Part shown: positions 1 to 5,869 of the stretch, piece after piece
Layout of the letters: each line of letters begins with the position of its first letter
Numbering within the stretch: position 1 is the first letter of the stretch
From: Massilia sp.
GTDB lineage: Bacteria; Pseudomonadota; Gammaproteobacteria; Burkholderiales; Burkholderiaceae_D
NCBI GenBank assembly: GCA_003520365.1
Contig: DOUW01000387.1
Span: forward strand, 1 to 11,862
Direction: 5' to 3'
Length of the DNA stretch: 11,862 bases
Made by a program: the position numbers and the translations under genes
The notes under the pieces: model-generated
Told to the model about the DNA's origin: nothing
What the model saw: only the letters and a program-made list of their open reading frames with translations
Database searches by the model: none

Positions 1-20
1 TCTACGTTAGTCGTGGCGAT

Positions 21-281
21 TCACTGTGCATTGTTTTCCAGCATATGGCCGAGTCGTGTCGCGATCAGTCTCATCGCAAGAGACAATGCCTGCATCGAAC
101 CGTCTCCAAAAATATCCGGGTAACGCCCATCGAAGCCTTCCAGCGCAGCCGGGCAGGCCCAGGTTCGCGTGTCAACTTGATACGGCTCGCCGATGCGGGC
201 GTCTATCATCGTCTCGGTGCCGTCCGCGTGCAGCCACAGTATGGATTGGGAGGCGATAAATTTGGGCGTATCGGTTCGCAT
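21..281 (-). CDS. Small uncharacterised protein, possibly DUF6968-like (86 aa)
   Basis: The protein has no signal peptide or membrane segment, so it is probably cytoplasmic. The ATG at 281 is preceded by a good Shine-Dalgarno (AAAGGAAA, about 7 nt upstream), which supports this start. The N-terminal half is strand-rich (IASQSILWLHADG, then a DARIGEPYQVD stretch). The centre has WACPAALEGFDGRYPDIFG, and the C-terminus is a helix (SMQALSLAMRLIATRLGHML). This order, a short beta region, a W/C motif, then an S-x-Q-A-L-x-L-A-M helix, resembles small DUF6968-type proteins. I recall that family from memory, so the match is tentative. The function is unknown. A copy of a repeat tail also found upstream of the 5211-5846 gene lies at 364-433, upstream of this gene and in the same orientation. 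The gene may therefore belong to the same repeat-associated accessory set. Confidence 0.7.
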   Translation of the reverse strand: MRTDTPKFIASQSILWLHADGTETMIDARIGEPYQVDTRTWACPAALEGFDGRYPDIFGDGSMQALSLAMRLIATRLGHMLENNAQ

Positions 282-363
282 TGCGATGTTTCCTTTCGCA
301 CATTGGCAGTAATCGGTACTTCCGTGCCTGGTCGATCTTTACTTGGGCCAGAACGAACTAGTC

Positions 364-433
364 TACGCATTTTATTGTCCTCATGGCAAGTTCAACTTCC
401 CTCAGCCGCCCTTGGTCCAGCCACGATTCTGCG
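364..433 (-). repeat. 70-bp direct repeat, copy 1 (intergenic repeat tail)
   Basis: By eye this matches 5912-5981 at 64 of 70 positions with no gaps, including a 40-bp identical block at 384-423. It lies between the LysR gene and the 86-aa gene. Both copies sit upstream of a minus-strand gene, in the same orientation. Read on the minus strand the repeat holds TTGAAC (390-395) and TAAAAT (369-374) with a 15-bp spacer. This could be a weak sigma-70 promoter, although the spacer is short. Confidence 0.85.
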
Positions 434-483
434 CGAAGGCAGTTCAACCCATCGGTTTTGATTGCTGGCATTCGAAAGGTCCG

Positions 484-1392
484 CTATCGACCGTCCCGCG
501 CCGCCACCAGCATGTCGATCAGCGCGCGCGACGCCGCCGACAAGCCACGGTGGGCCGGATAAACGACCGAGAACGCGCGCGTCCGTCCGCCCAGCTGCGG
601 CAACACTTCCACCAGCCGTCCCGCCGCCAGGCTGGCTTCCGCAAACAGGCGCGGACACAGCGCGATTCCCATTCCCTGCTCGGCCAGCCAGATGACGCCC
701 ATCGCGTCGGTCGACACCGTCACCGACGCCGGCGGGATCCAATCGATGTCGCGCTCGCCATCGCGCAGCTGCCAGGGAAAGACCCGTCCGGTGTTGGGCC
801 GGACGAAGGCGATGCATTGCTGGCGCGCCAGGTCGTCCAGCGTCGCGAGCGGTCCGGCCGTCTCCAGGTAGGCCGGGGCAGCGAGCAGGCACAGCGGCGA
901 CGCTTCCAGGTGGCGCGACGCCATCGTGCTGCTCGGCAGCGGGCCGGAGCGGATCGCCAGGTCGAAGCCCTCGGCCACCAGGTCGACGTTGCGGTTGGTG
1001 ATGTCGACGTCCAGTTCGACCAGCGGATAGGCGCGCGCGTAGGCGGCCAGCACCGGCGGCAGGCGCTGCAGGCCATAGCCGGTGGACACGCTCATGCGTA
1101 CCTTGCCGCTCAGTTGCGCCGTCGTGCTGCGCATTGCCTGCTCGGCCTGGCCGAGCCGGTCGAAGGCGTCGCGCGCCTCGTCGGCGTAGCGCTGGCCCGC
1201 ATCGGTAAGGCTGAGGCTGCGCGTGGTCCGGCGCAATAACTGTGTGCCGAGCCGCACCTCGAGCCGCGACACGGCCCGGCTCAGCACCGAAGGCGTGGTC
1301 GACAGCACGACCGCCGCCGCACTGAACGAACCGTGCTCGACGACGTTAAGAAACACCTCGACATCGGCCAGGTGATCGAACTTCCGCCCCAT
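484..1392 (-). CDS. LysR-family transcriptional regulator (302 aa)
   Basis: This is a full-length LysR-type DNA-binding regulator of about the usual 300 residues. An N-terminal winged helix-turn-helix spans about residues 5-65 (ADVEVFLNVVEHGSFSAAA, then TTPSVLSRAVSRLEVRLG and LLRRTTRSLSLTDAG). A linker helix follows (about 66-90), then an effector-binding domain that includes GKVRMSVSTGYG and DLAIRSGPL. The ATG at 1392 has AAGGAG about 4 nt upstream. The gene is divergent from the nitroreductase gene at 1490 with 97 bp between them. In LysR systems this layout usually means that the regulator controls both itself and its neighbour. The sequence is of the common CrgA/YhjC-like 'DsdC-type HTH' group seen in many betaproteobacteria. 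The effector cannot be read from it. Confidence 0.95.
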   Translation of the reverse strand: MGRKFDHLADVEVFLNVVEHGSFSAAAVVLSTTPSVLSRAVSRLEVRLGTQLLRRTTRSLSLTDAGQRYADEARDAFDRLGQAEQAMRSTTAQLSGKVRMSVSTGYGLQRLPPVLAAYARAYPLVELDVDITNRNVDLVAEGFDLAIRSGPLPSSTMASRHLEASPLCLLAAPAYLETAGPLATLDDLARQQCIAFVRPNTGRVFPWQLRDGERDIDWIPPASVTVSTDAMGVIWLAEQGMGIALCPRLFAEASLAAGRLVEVLPQLGGRTRAFSVVYPAHRGLSAASRALIDMLVAARDGR

Positions 1393-1489
1393 CTTGCTCC
1401 TTCAAGAACAAATCATTTGCCAGAATCGTAGTTTATCTATCTGCCGTGAAAAAATACAATAGCGCATCTTTATTTCGAAAGGACATCAC
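1393..1489. promoter_or_regulatory. Divergent LysR / nitroreductase control region
   Basis: This 97-bp gap must hold both promoters. For the nitroreductase, TACAAT at 1455-1460 is a good -10, with a poor -35 (TTTATC at 1432-1437, 17-bp spacer). A weak -35 suits an activator-dependent promoter. The Shine-Dalgarno is AAAGGA about 7 nt before the ATG at 1490. For the regulator, AAGGAG lies just upstream of 1392. The AT-rich stretch at about 1405-1440 is the likely LysR binding region. I could not settle on one clear T-N11-A site, so the operator is inferred from layout alone. Confidence 0.6.
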
Positions 1490-2125
1490 ATGGAATTGCT
1501 CGACAAACTGAAATGGCGCTATGCCACCAAGGCAATGGACCCGACGCGCAAGCTGCCGCAGGATAAGCTCGACCGCATTATCGAAGCGGCGCGCCTGGCG
1601 CCGACGTCGTCCGGCCTGCAGCCGTATGAAATCCTGATCGTGAACAATCCGGCGCTGCGCGCCCAGATCCGCGAGGTCGCCTGGAACCAGGCGCAGGTGG
1701 TCGACGCCTCGCACCTGCTGGTGTTCGCCGCCTGGGACGACTACACGCCGGAGCGCATCAACCACATGTTCGACCTCACCAACGAGGTGCGCGGTTTCCG
1801 CAACGAAGGCTGGGAAGCCTACCGCCAGCAACTGCTATCGACCTACCCGGGCCGCGGCGCCCAGGTGAACTTCGAGCACGCCGCGCGCCAGGCCTACATC
1901 GGCTTCAGTGCGGCGATCGTCGCGGCCGCCTTCGAGGAAGTCGATTGCACGCCGATGGAAGGCTTCGATCCGGCCGCCGTCGACCGCATCCTGAACCTGG
2001 GCGAGCGCGGCCTGCGCAGCGCGGTCATGCTGCCGCTGGGCTACCGCAAGGCCGAGCAGGATTGGCTGGTCGACCTGCCGAAGGTGCGCCGCCCGCTCGG
2101 ACAGTTCGTGAGCGAGATCGACTGA
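1490..2125 (+). CDS. NfsB-like FMN-dependent NAD(P)H nitroreductase (211 aa)
   Basis: This is an oxygen-insensitive nitroreductase-fold flavoenzyme. The family binds FMN at a dimer interface and reduces quinones, nitro compounds or related electrophiles with NAD(P)H by two-electron transfer. The N-terminal RYATKAMDPTRKLP block parallels RHSTKAFDASKKLT of E. coli NfsB and supplies the phosphate-contacting Arg and Lys. ARLAPTSSGLQPYEILIV (about residues 35-52) is the family's S-S-x-x-Q-P motif. Near the C-terminus, PMEGFDPAAVDRIL and SAVMLPLGYR match NfsB's PIEGFDAAILD and VPVGH. The length agrees with the family (about 215). The start has AAAGGA at a good distance. The physiological substrate is unknown. 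The divergent LysR gene is the likely regulator, perhaps responding to electrophilic or quinone stress (inference). Confidence 0.93.
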   Translation: MELLDKLKWRYATKAMDPTRKLPQDKLDRIIEAARLAPTSSGLQPYEILIVNNPALRAQIREVAWNQAQVVDASHLLVFAAWDDYTPERINHMFDLTNEVRGFRNEGWEAYRQQLLSTYPGRGAQVNFEHAARQAYIGFSAAIVAAAFEEVDCTPMEGFDPAAVDRILNLGERGLRSAVMLPLGYRKAEQDWLVDLPKVRRPLGQFVSEID

Positions 2126-2365
2126 TCGTCGTTCTGCCGGCAGTTCTGCCACCCCCGCTGGCCGGGATCGACGTCGCGCACGTGGCGCGCCATGATCTGA
2201 TCTCCGGCAGCATCTCGAGCGCCAGCGCGCCCCGACATATCGTGGGCGCGCGGATTGCATTGGCCAACAGGTCGATGTCGAAGGCCTCCGGCGCTACCCG
2301 CGCCGAGCCGGCGACGTTGAGGTCCACCGCCGCGCTTCTCATGCTTTCAACATTCGTGGCTGATG
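2126..2365. other. GC-rich intergenic stretch with no convincing gene
   Basis: This part of a 314-bp gap between the nitroreductase stop and the next gene stays GC-rich like the core. A minus-strand open frame starts at 2342, but it runs antisense into the end of the nitroreductase gene, lacks a good ribosome-binding site and resembles no family I recognise. A perfect 10-bp palindrome (CTGCCGGCAG, 2134-2143) lies just after the nitroreductase stop and could help form a weak terminator, but no T-run follows. The stretch may be a decayed gene, but that cannot be shown from the sequence. Confidence 0.5.
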
Positions 2366-2457
2366 GTCCGCCTCTGGCCAGTTGCGGACCTATCTGAACG
2401 TCTGCAACTGGCCGAAAGCAGACCTATTTTAGCGTCCGCTTACGACCCGAAGCGGAC
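2366..2457. repeat. Three phased 24-nt palindromic repeats (34-bp pitch)
   Basis: Three units start at 2366, 2400 and 2434. Each is 24 nt long with perfectly complementary 6-nt ends (GTCCGC/GCGGAC, GTCTGC/GCAGAC, GTCCGC/GCGGAC) around a 12-nt centre. Spacers are 10 nt (CTATCTGAAC, CTATTTTAGC), giving an exact 34-bp pitch. Units 1 and 2 are inverted relative to each other (CTGGCCAGTT against AACTGGCC) and could also form one larger hairpin. Unit 3 has the alternative centre TTACGACCCGAA and contains the stop codon of the minus-strand gene at 2440-2811. In RNA this cluster could act as a terminator or 3'-end protector. Confidence 0.85.
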
Positions 2458-2811
2458 CTGCCGGGAATCAACTTCTTCAGCGCGAAACAGTAGAGAGAGC
2501 CCCGTGCCCAGTCCGATGAAGAAGACGCTCCCGTATATGTAGAATCTGATCCAAGAAACGGAATTTTCCGAGTCCGTTAAGGCGGCCGCTGCGCATAGGA
2601 GCGCAGGCGCGATCACATCCCATTTCCCGATCCTCTGCAATCGCGTTTGCAGAGGAATGGATGGCCGGCTCAACAGCAACATTGACAACCCTACGATGGT
2701 AAGGACGGCAGCGAAAAACCGCTCTGCAGGAGGAGCGAAATATGCAGCAACCGCCGCCACAGCAGCGATCGCAACCGCAAACAGAAGCCGCTTTCCGAAT
2801 TCAGAGATCAT
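2440..2811 (-). CDS. Uncharacterised four-helix membrane protein (123 aa)
   Basis: I do not recognise the family. The protein appears to have four transmembrane helices: about residues 8-26 (LLFAVAIAAVAAVAAYFA), 31-48 (RFFAAVLTIVGLSMLLLS), 64-80 (DVIAPALLCAAAALTD) and 86-108 (WIRFYIYGSVFFIGLGTGLSLLF). A basic loop with RLQRIGKW sits between helices 2 and 3. The ATG at 2811 lacks a clear Shine-Dalgarno, so expression may be weak. The last residues (Q-V-R-F-G-S) and the stop codon are encoded by a 24-nt palindromic repeat unit, which suggests the original 3' end was replaced when the repeat arrived, or that the repeat supplies stop and terminator together. Another repeat unit lies upstream at 2827-2850. 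The base composition is lower in GC than the flanking core genes, consistent with an acquired gene. Confidence 0.72.
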   Translation of the reverse strand: MISEFGKRLLFAVAIAAVAAVAAYFAPPAERFFAAVLTIVGLSMLLLSRPSIPLQTRLQRIGKWDVIAPALLCAAAALTDSENSVSWIRFYIYGSVFFIGLGTGLSLLFRAEEVDSRQVRFGS

Positions 2812-2826
2812 ATTTGCGTAAGTAAG

Positions 2827-2889
2827 GTTCGCTTCTGGCCGGTTGCAGACGTTTGCAACGGCTCAGTGTACGCCCTTGTTGCTCTGATG
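2827..2889 (-). repeat. 24-nt repeat unit plus degenerate repeat tail
   Basis: A unit of the 24-nt family lies at 2827-2850 (GTTCGC, centre TTCTGGCCGGTT, GCAGAC). It is followed at 2851-2889 by a degenerate version of the tail seen at 5894-5937: TTGCAACGGCTCAGTGTACG here against TTGTGCAAGGCCCAGTTTACG there, then TTGCTCT. The tail breaks off before the 40-bp conserved block found in the other two copies. Confidence 0.65.
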
Positions 2890-2915
2890 ATAAGGACAGG
2901 GTTTGTTAGGCGTTT

Positions 2916-4262
2916 TTAGCTTGGCGGCATTGCTTCCAGCGCGTGCGCCGCGGCCAGCACGCCATCCAGAACCTTGTCCGCTACCGCGGCTGAGAAGCCG
3001 TCCGGAAGCTCACTGCGGACCTTCTCGACGACGTCCGGCGTGCGGGCGATAAATTCCTGGAGCAGCAGCTCCGCGTTAGCGCCGTAGCCAACCTTTCTCG
3101 CGGTGCTGTTGAAGTGCCGTCGTTGGATGTCGCGCGCCAGGTAGTGCCGGTTCTTGCCGAGGAGGGCCATCGCCATTTTGACTTCGTATTCCGACCACTG
3201 GTTCGGGCCTGGGCCCATGACGGGATAGGCCGACATCACATCATAGATGGGCGTCAGCCTGAAGCGCCCCGTGCCGGCCAGCAGCTGGATACTGAAGTTC
3301 TTGGCGTGGCCGTCCGGCGCGCGCATCATCCAGAACAGCAGCTGCGACGCCATCAGCGTGCGCATGTCCTCTTTGGCCTGCTGCGACTGTTGGACCAGGG
3401 TGAAAATTTGCTTCAGGCCCGGGCCGCCTTCATTCTCGTACTTCACCAGAGGCGACACGCCGGTGGCCTGGCAAAAGTCTTCCTGGACGAGCCGGAACAG
3501 TTGCTGACCATTGGCCGCACGCACCCGGTCGAAGCGCTCGACGACGAGGACACGCTGCTTGCCGAAGGTAGCAATCTCGGCGTTCGCCGTCGGCAGGCCG
3601 AATTCCTTGAACAGTCGCAGGCAGAGCCACTCGTTGTCGACCGAGGTCGAGAAGTCAGCTTTGCGGCCGCCCACCAGCCCGATTGGAAGCTTGAAGATGT
3701 GCGTCGTCGGCGTGGCGCCGCGCGGCTTCATCCATTTGCCGTCCCACCACAGGAACGCGTCCTTCTCTTGCGCGCCGGCCAGAGAAATCCGGAAGTCGTC
3801 GTCTGGGTCCTGGGGACCGCCGCGGTGGTCTGGGCTCACCACGTCCAGGAGGTGGCGCTCGATGGCTTCGTCATCGACGACAGTGCCGGCCACGTGGTCA
3901 AGGCCCTCCGGCTGGGCGCCATCCGGCAGCAGCTGCAGGGCGCCTACGCAGTCCCGGCCGATGGCGGCCAGCAGGTCGAACGCGTCGATGGAGCCCGTCT
4001 TGAACCGGGCCGCAACCCGTTTGCGAATCGAATCGCTGTCGGGCAGCAGGCCGTCGAAGTAGTGGGCAACCCGGGCTCCCTTCAGCGGCTCATTGTGCAG
4101 GTTGAAGGGTAACGACAGCGAGATAGGGCGGCCGCGCGGAGAGGCGCACCAGCCGGCATCGTACTGCAGCTCCGAGTTTCCGGCGGCGTTGACCGTCCAG
4201 CGGCCGACATACTCGCCGTTGGCCCAGAGATTGAGGGTTTGGCTGTGCGAGCGACGTCCCAT
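2916..4262 (-). CDS. hipA: HipA family serine/threonine-kinase toxin (448 aa)
   Basis: HipA kinases are the toxins of type II toxin-antitoxin pairs; the E. coli enzyme phosphorylates glutamyl-tRNA synthetase, stalling translation and causing persistence. All hallmarks are visible. An N-terminal HipA_N domain spans about residues 10-110 (LNLWANGEYVGRW, HYFDGLLPDSDSIRKRV). The glycine-rich phosphate loop is FRISLAGAQEK at 157-167, with Ser160 matching autophosphorylated Ser150 of E. coli. KLPIG follows at 191-195. The catalytic loop APDGHAKN has Asp317, and the metal-binding LTPIYD has Asp341. The length is close to E. coli HipA (440). I chose ATG 4262, 2 nt after the hipB stop, because the longer frame from 4340 would lie inside hipB. 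The gene is intact and looks catalytically competent. The target is inferred from family knowledge. Confidence 0.96.
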   Translation of the reverse strand: MGRRSHSQTLNLWANGEYVGRWTVNAAGNSELQYDAGWCASPRGRPISLSLPFNLHNEPLKGARVAHYFDGLLPDSDSIRKRVAARFKTGSIDAFDLLAAIGRDCVGALQLLPDGAQPEGLDHVAGTVVDDEAIERHLLDVVSPDHRGGPQDPDDDFRISLAGAQEKDAFLWWDGKWMKPRGATPTTHIFKLPIGLVGGRKADFSTSVDNEWLCLRLFKEFGLPTANAEIATFGKQRVLVVERFDRVRAANGQQLFRLVQEDFCQATGVSPLVKYENEGGPGLKQIFTLVQQSQQAKEDMRTLMASQLLFWMMRAPDGHAKNFSIQLLAGTGRFRLTPIYDVMSAYPVMGPGPNQWSEYEVKMAMALLGKNRHYLARDIQRRHFNSTARKVGYGANAELLLQEFIARTPDVVEKVRSELPDGFSAAVADKVLDGVLAAAHALEAMPPS

Positions 4263-4264
4263 GA

Positions 4265-4528
4265 TTACCACTCTGCCGAGCTGCTGGCCGCCGACGTGTC
4301 TCTCTCTCCGAGTTTGAGCTCCAGCTCTAGTGCCGAACACCAGCTGAGCAGCTGCTTAACGCTGATTTCCTCGGGGTGATTCTCGAGGTGCGAGAGGCGG
4401 TTCTGGCTGACCCCGACATAGACTGCCAGCGCAGCTTGCGTGATTTTGTGCCGTTTGCGCGTGGTCTTGAGGAGCTGACCGAGGTGAGACGCCGTAGAGA
4501 GCGTAAAGTAGTCGGGCGCGAAGGACAT
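4265..4528 (-). CDS. hipB: HipB antitoxin, XRE-type helix-turn-helix (87 aa)
   Basis: HipB binds and neutralises HipA and represses the operon. The protein has an XRE helix-turn-helix at about residues 15-70 (LGQLLKTTRKRHKITQAAL, then YVGVSQNRLSHLENHPEEIS). Its C-terminal tail ends in Ala-Glu-Trp, like the Leu-Glu-Trp end of E. coli HipB, where the last Trp is functionally important. The length matches (87 against 88). I chose the ATG at 4528. An upstream in-frame TTG at 4585 falls within the predicted -35 box, so it cannot be the start of this transcript. No strong Shine-Dalgarno precedes 4528. hipA follows after 2 nt, so the genes are almost certainly co-transcribed and translationally coupled. 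Confidence 0.95.
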   Translation of the reverse strand: MSFAPDYFTLSTASHLGQLLKTTRKRHKITQAALAVYVGVSQNRLSHLENHPEEISVKQLLSWCSALELELKLGERDTSAASSSAEW

Positions 4529-4535
4529 AGACGAA

Positions 4536-4630
4536 TATCCGCTATTCAGATACGTTGATTTTATCCGAGTAACAGATAAAGTCAATATATCCGAATATCA
4601 GATAAATGGTATTTAGCCGATATTCAGATA
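4536..4630. promoter_or_regulatory. Four HipB operators at exact 26-bp spacing
   Basis: Four 17-bp sites of the form TATCCG-N5-CAGATA lie at 4536-4552 (TATCCGCTATTCAGATA), 4562-4578 (TATCCGAGTAACAGATA), 4588-4604 (TATCCGAATATCAGATA) and 4614-4630 (TAGCCGATATTCAGATA). Every start-to-start distance is 26 bp. The outer TATC/GATA half-sites resemble the E. coli HipB operator TATCC-N8-GGATA, with one extra central base. Site 2 fills the promoter spacer, site 1 covers the expected transcription start, and sites 3 and 4 lie upstream. Binding should shut the promoter, giving the usual autorepression. Confidence 0.9.
4558..4585 (-). promoter_or_regulatory. hipBA sigma-70 promoter
   Basis: On the minus strand TTGACT (4585-4580) and TAAAAT (4563-4558) each match the consensus at five of six positions, with a 16-bp spacer. 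Transcription should begin near 4551, leaving a leader of about 23 nt before the hipB ATG. The spacer coincides almost exactly with operator 2. Confidence 0.8.
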
Positions 4631-4673
4631 AATAGCAACGCTGGGCCAAGCGGTCGAGCCAGCATAGCAAGTT

Positions 4674-4730
4674 GTCGAGCTGGAAAGTTGTCGGACTGTC
4701 GCTACCGGCAGGAATCCACCCGAAGCAGCC
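4674..4730. repeat. Degenerate pair of 24-nt repeat units
   Basis: Two decayed members of the palindrome family lie between hipB and the broken gene at 4746. The segment 4674-4696 contains CTGGAAAGTTGTCGGAC, against CTGGCCAGTTGCGGAC at 2374-2389. The segment 4707-4730 contains CACCCGAAGCAGCC, against GACCCGAAGCAGTC at 5199-5212 (about 16 of 24 positions match). Their right ends are 34 bp apart, the same pitch as the clear copies. Confidence 0.5.
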
Positions 4731-4745
4731 ATTCGCCCGCACAGC

Positions 4746-5110
4746 TCAATCACCAGTTAGATCAATGTAGTTAGCCTCACGTATGCTCGGGACGACATTG
4801 CGCTCTCGAAAATCGGCAGGCACATCGACCGCGCTCCACGAGTGACATTCGAGCGTAAGCTCGCCGTGTTCGAGAATACGACGAAGCCACATACAATCCC
4901 ATCTGCTTCGCCCACTACAAACGGGCGCGACAGCGTACATTGAATGTTGGGAAGCATCGGCATACGTACAGTCAAGAAGTAGCCCGACCCCGTGTACTCG
5001 TATTCTGCACTACCAGTGAAAGATGACAAACCATCCAACTGGTTTTTGTTGAGTGCCGAGTTCGCCAGCAACCGGATGACGTCAATTTCGAAGTCGCGTA
5101 GTGTGTGCAT
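4746..5110 (-). pseudogene. Uncharacterised gene broken by a one-base frameshift
   Basis: Two overlapping minus-strand frames make one protein. The first runs from ATG 5110 (AGGA about 7 nt upstream) through NALNKNQLDG-like sequence, AEYEYTGSGYFLTVRMP and PFVVGEADGIVCGFVVF. The second supplies LEHGELTLECHSWSAVDVPADFRERNVVPS and ends at 4746. The switch falls near 4872-4877, where TTCTC replaces an expected TTCCTC. Restoring one base gives exactly 122 codons (121 aa). From memory, intact relatives read through GFVVF into LExGELTLECHSW. The family has a soluble alpha/beta look and no known function. The cause is either a real inactivating deletion or a sequencing error. As read, the frame would instead end at 4757 with an unrelated tail. 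Confidence 0.8.
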
Positions 5111-5154
5111 TGGGATTCCTGACGTACGTACTAGATCGCACGTTGATGCTTATC

Positions 5155-5212
5155 GACCGCTCCTGGCCGATTGCAGACCGCCTGTAGCGTCTGGTTCCGA
5201 CCCGAAGCAGTC
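5155..5212. repeat. Pair of phased 24-nt repeat units between two island genes
   Basis: Units at 5155-5178 (centre TCCTGGCCGATT) and 5189-5212 (centre TTCCGACCCGAA) start exactly 34 bp apart and are separated by a 10-nt spacer, CGCCTGTAGC. This is the same centre order (CTGGCC-type, then CGACCCGAA-type) as in the 2366-2457 cluster. The second unit overlaps the first two bases of the stop codon of the gene at 5211-5846. The first lies upstream of the frameshifted gene. Confidence 0.8.
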
Positions 5213-5846
5213 ACTGAGTTTTCCGCTCGATAGCAGAATTTGCACAATTAGGTGGGATAAACCGCCGGCGCCCCTCGGCCTCATATTCCTCAAGGCTTTG
5301 CAGGCCAATAGCCAAACGTCGACGATTTACCAGCTGTCGATCATCGACCGGCTCAAGTACCAAATGGCAGCGATCCGTTTGCGAAAACTGGGTTCCATAT
5401 TCTTGTGGACGACCCTCATTGGCAGCGATGCGGTCAGCAAGATAGGCAAGATCTTGCGGCGCCGCGATACCGGCTTTGACAGAGACTTCAAGAAGTCCTT
5501 TTGCGAGGCGTTGGAATGCAATGTCGCTGTCGGCATGCTGAGCCAACAACCACGCACTATGGCTGTCTTTGCTTGTTTTAGGCCAGCCGCAGGCTGTAAC
5601 GATTTTTTTGAGCTGCGTCAGATTCTCATTATCGACAGTGCGCCATCGCTGTTGTAAAGCATCTCTCTGGGCAGCAGTCGTTTTGACGTCTTGCTCAAGC
5701 AAGTTCCACTCTTGTCGGACTTGTTGGTCCGCACTGGCCAGCTCGTTTAGACGGGCGCCAACACTCGTACAGTCGGTTTGCTGAGCCGCTGCGCTCAAGG
5801 AAAGAGCAAACAAGGCGCAAAAGACTAATTGTTTCTTCACCAACAT
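5211..5846 (-). CDS. Secreted DUF6624-like protein of unknown function (211 aa)
   Basis: The N-terminus MLVKKQLVFCALFALSLSAA is a clear Sec signal peptide with probable cleavage near AAA|QQ, so the mature protein should be periplasmic. A helical segment follows (about residues 30-85, rich in Gln, Leu and Glu, possible coiled coil). Then come IVTACGWP, SAWLLAQHAD, APQDLAYLADRIAANEGRPQ, EYGTQF and a C-terminal RRLAIGLQSLEEY. The block Q-D-x-A-Y-L-x-D-R-x-x-x-N-E-G-x-P-Q-x-Y-G-T-Q-F is typical of DUF6624 proteins as I remember them. No catalytic role is known. I chose ATG 5846 rather than a longer frame to 5918, because it creates the signal peptide, has GGAAGG upstream and avoids translating the repeat. 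The gene ends inside a 24-nt repeat unit. Confidence 0.85.
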   Translation of the reverse strand: MLVKKQLVFCALFALSLSAAAQQTDCTSVGARLNELASADQQVRQEWNLLEQDVKTTAAQRDALQQRWRTVDNENLTQLKKIVTACGWPKTSKDSHSAWLLAQHADSDIAFQRLAKGLLEVSVKAGIAAPQDLAYLADRIAANEGRPQEYGTQFSQTDRCHLVLEPVDDRQLVNRRRLAIGLQSLEEYEAEGRRRFIPPNCANSAIERKTQ

Positions 5847-5869
5847 CCTTCCACTATCCCTAAGTTGAT

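Noticed and set aside
2025..2342. Minus-strand frame of 105 codons after the nitroreductase gene
   Set aside because: It overlaps the 3' end of the nitroreductase gene antisense, has no clear ribosome-binding site and resembles no family I know. A decayed gene remains possible but cannot be supported.
2366..2457. Possible CRISPR array, because palindromic repeats are evenly spaced
   Set aside because: Only three units, 10-nt spacers that resemble each other, two different repeat centres, one inverted unit, and no cas genes. It does not fit a CRISPR.
2896..2915. Integron attC-like core (GCCTAACAAAC on the minus strand) right after the hipA stop
   Set aside because: The start looks like an attC or VCR end, but no matching GTTRRRY partner or long imperfect palindrome lies within the following 100 bp, and no integrase is present.
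3114..4112. A 332-codon plus-strand frame inside hipA, and similar long frames at 343-1239 and 9070-9996
   Set aside because: All are shadows opposite well-supported genes (hipA, the LysR regulator, the hydrolase), with low-complexity Arg/His/Gln-rich composition and no recognisable motifs.
4542..4742. A 66-codon minus-strand frame upstream of hipB
   Set aside because: It runs through the promoter and all four HipB operators, and its tail is translated operator sequence. No family resemblance was found.
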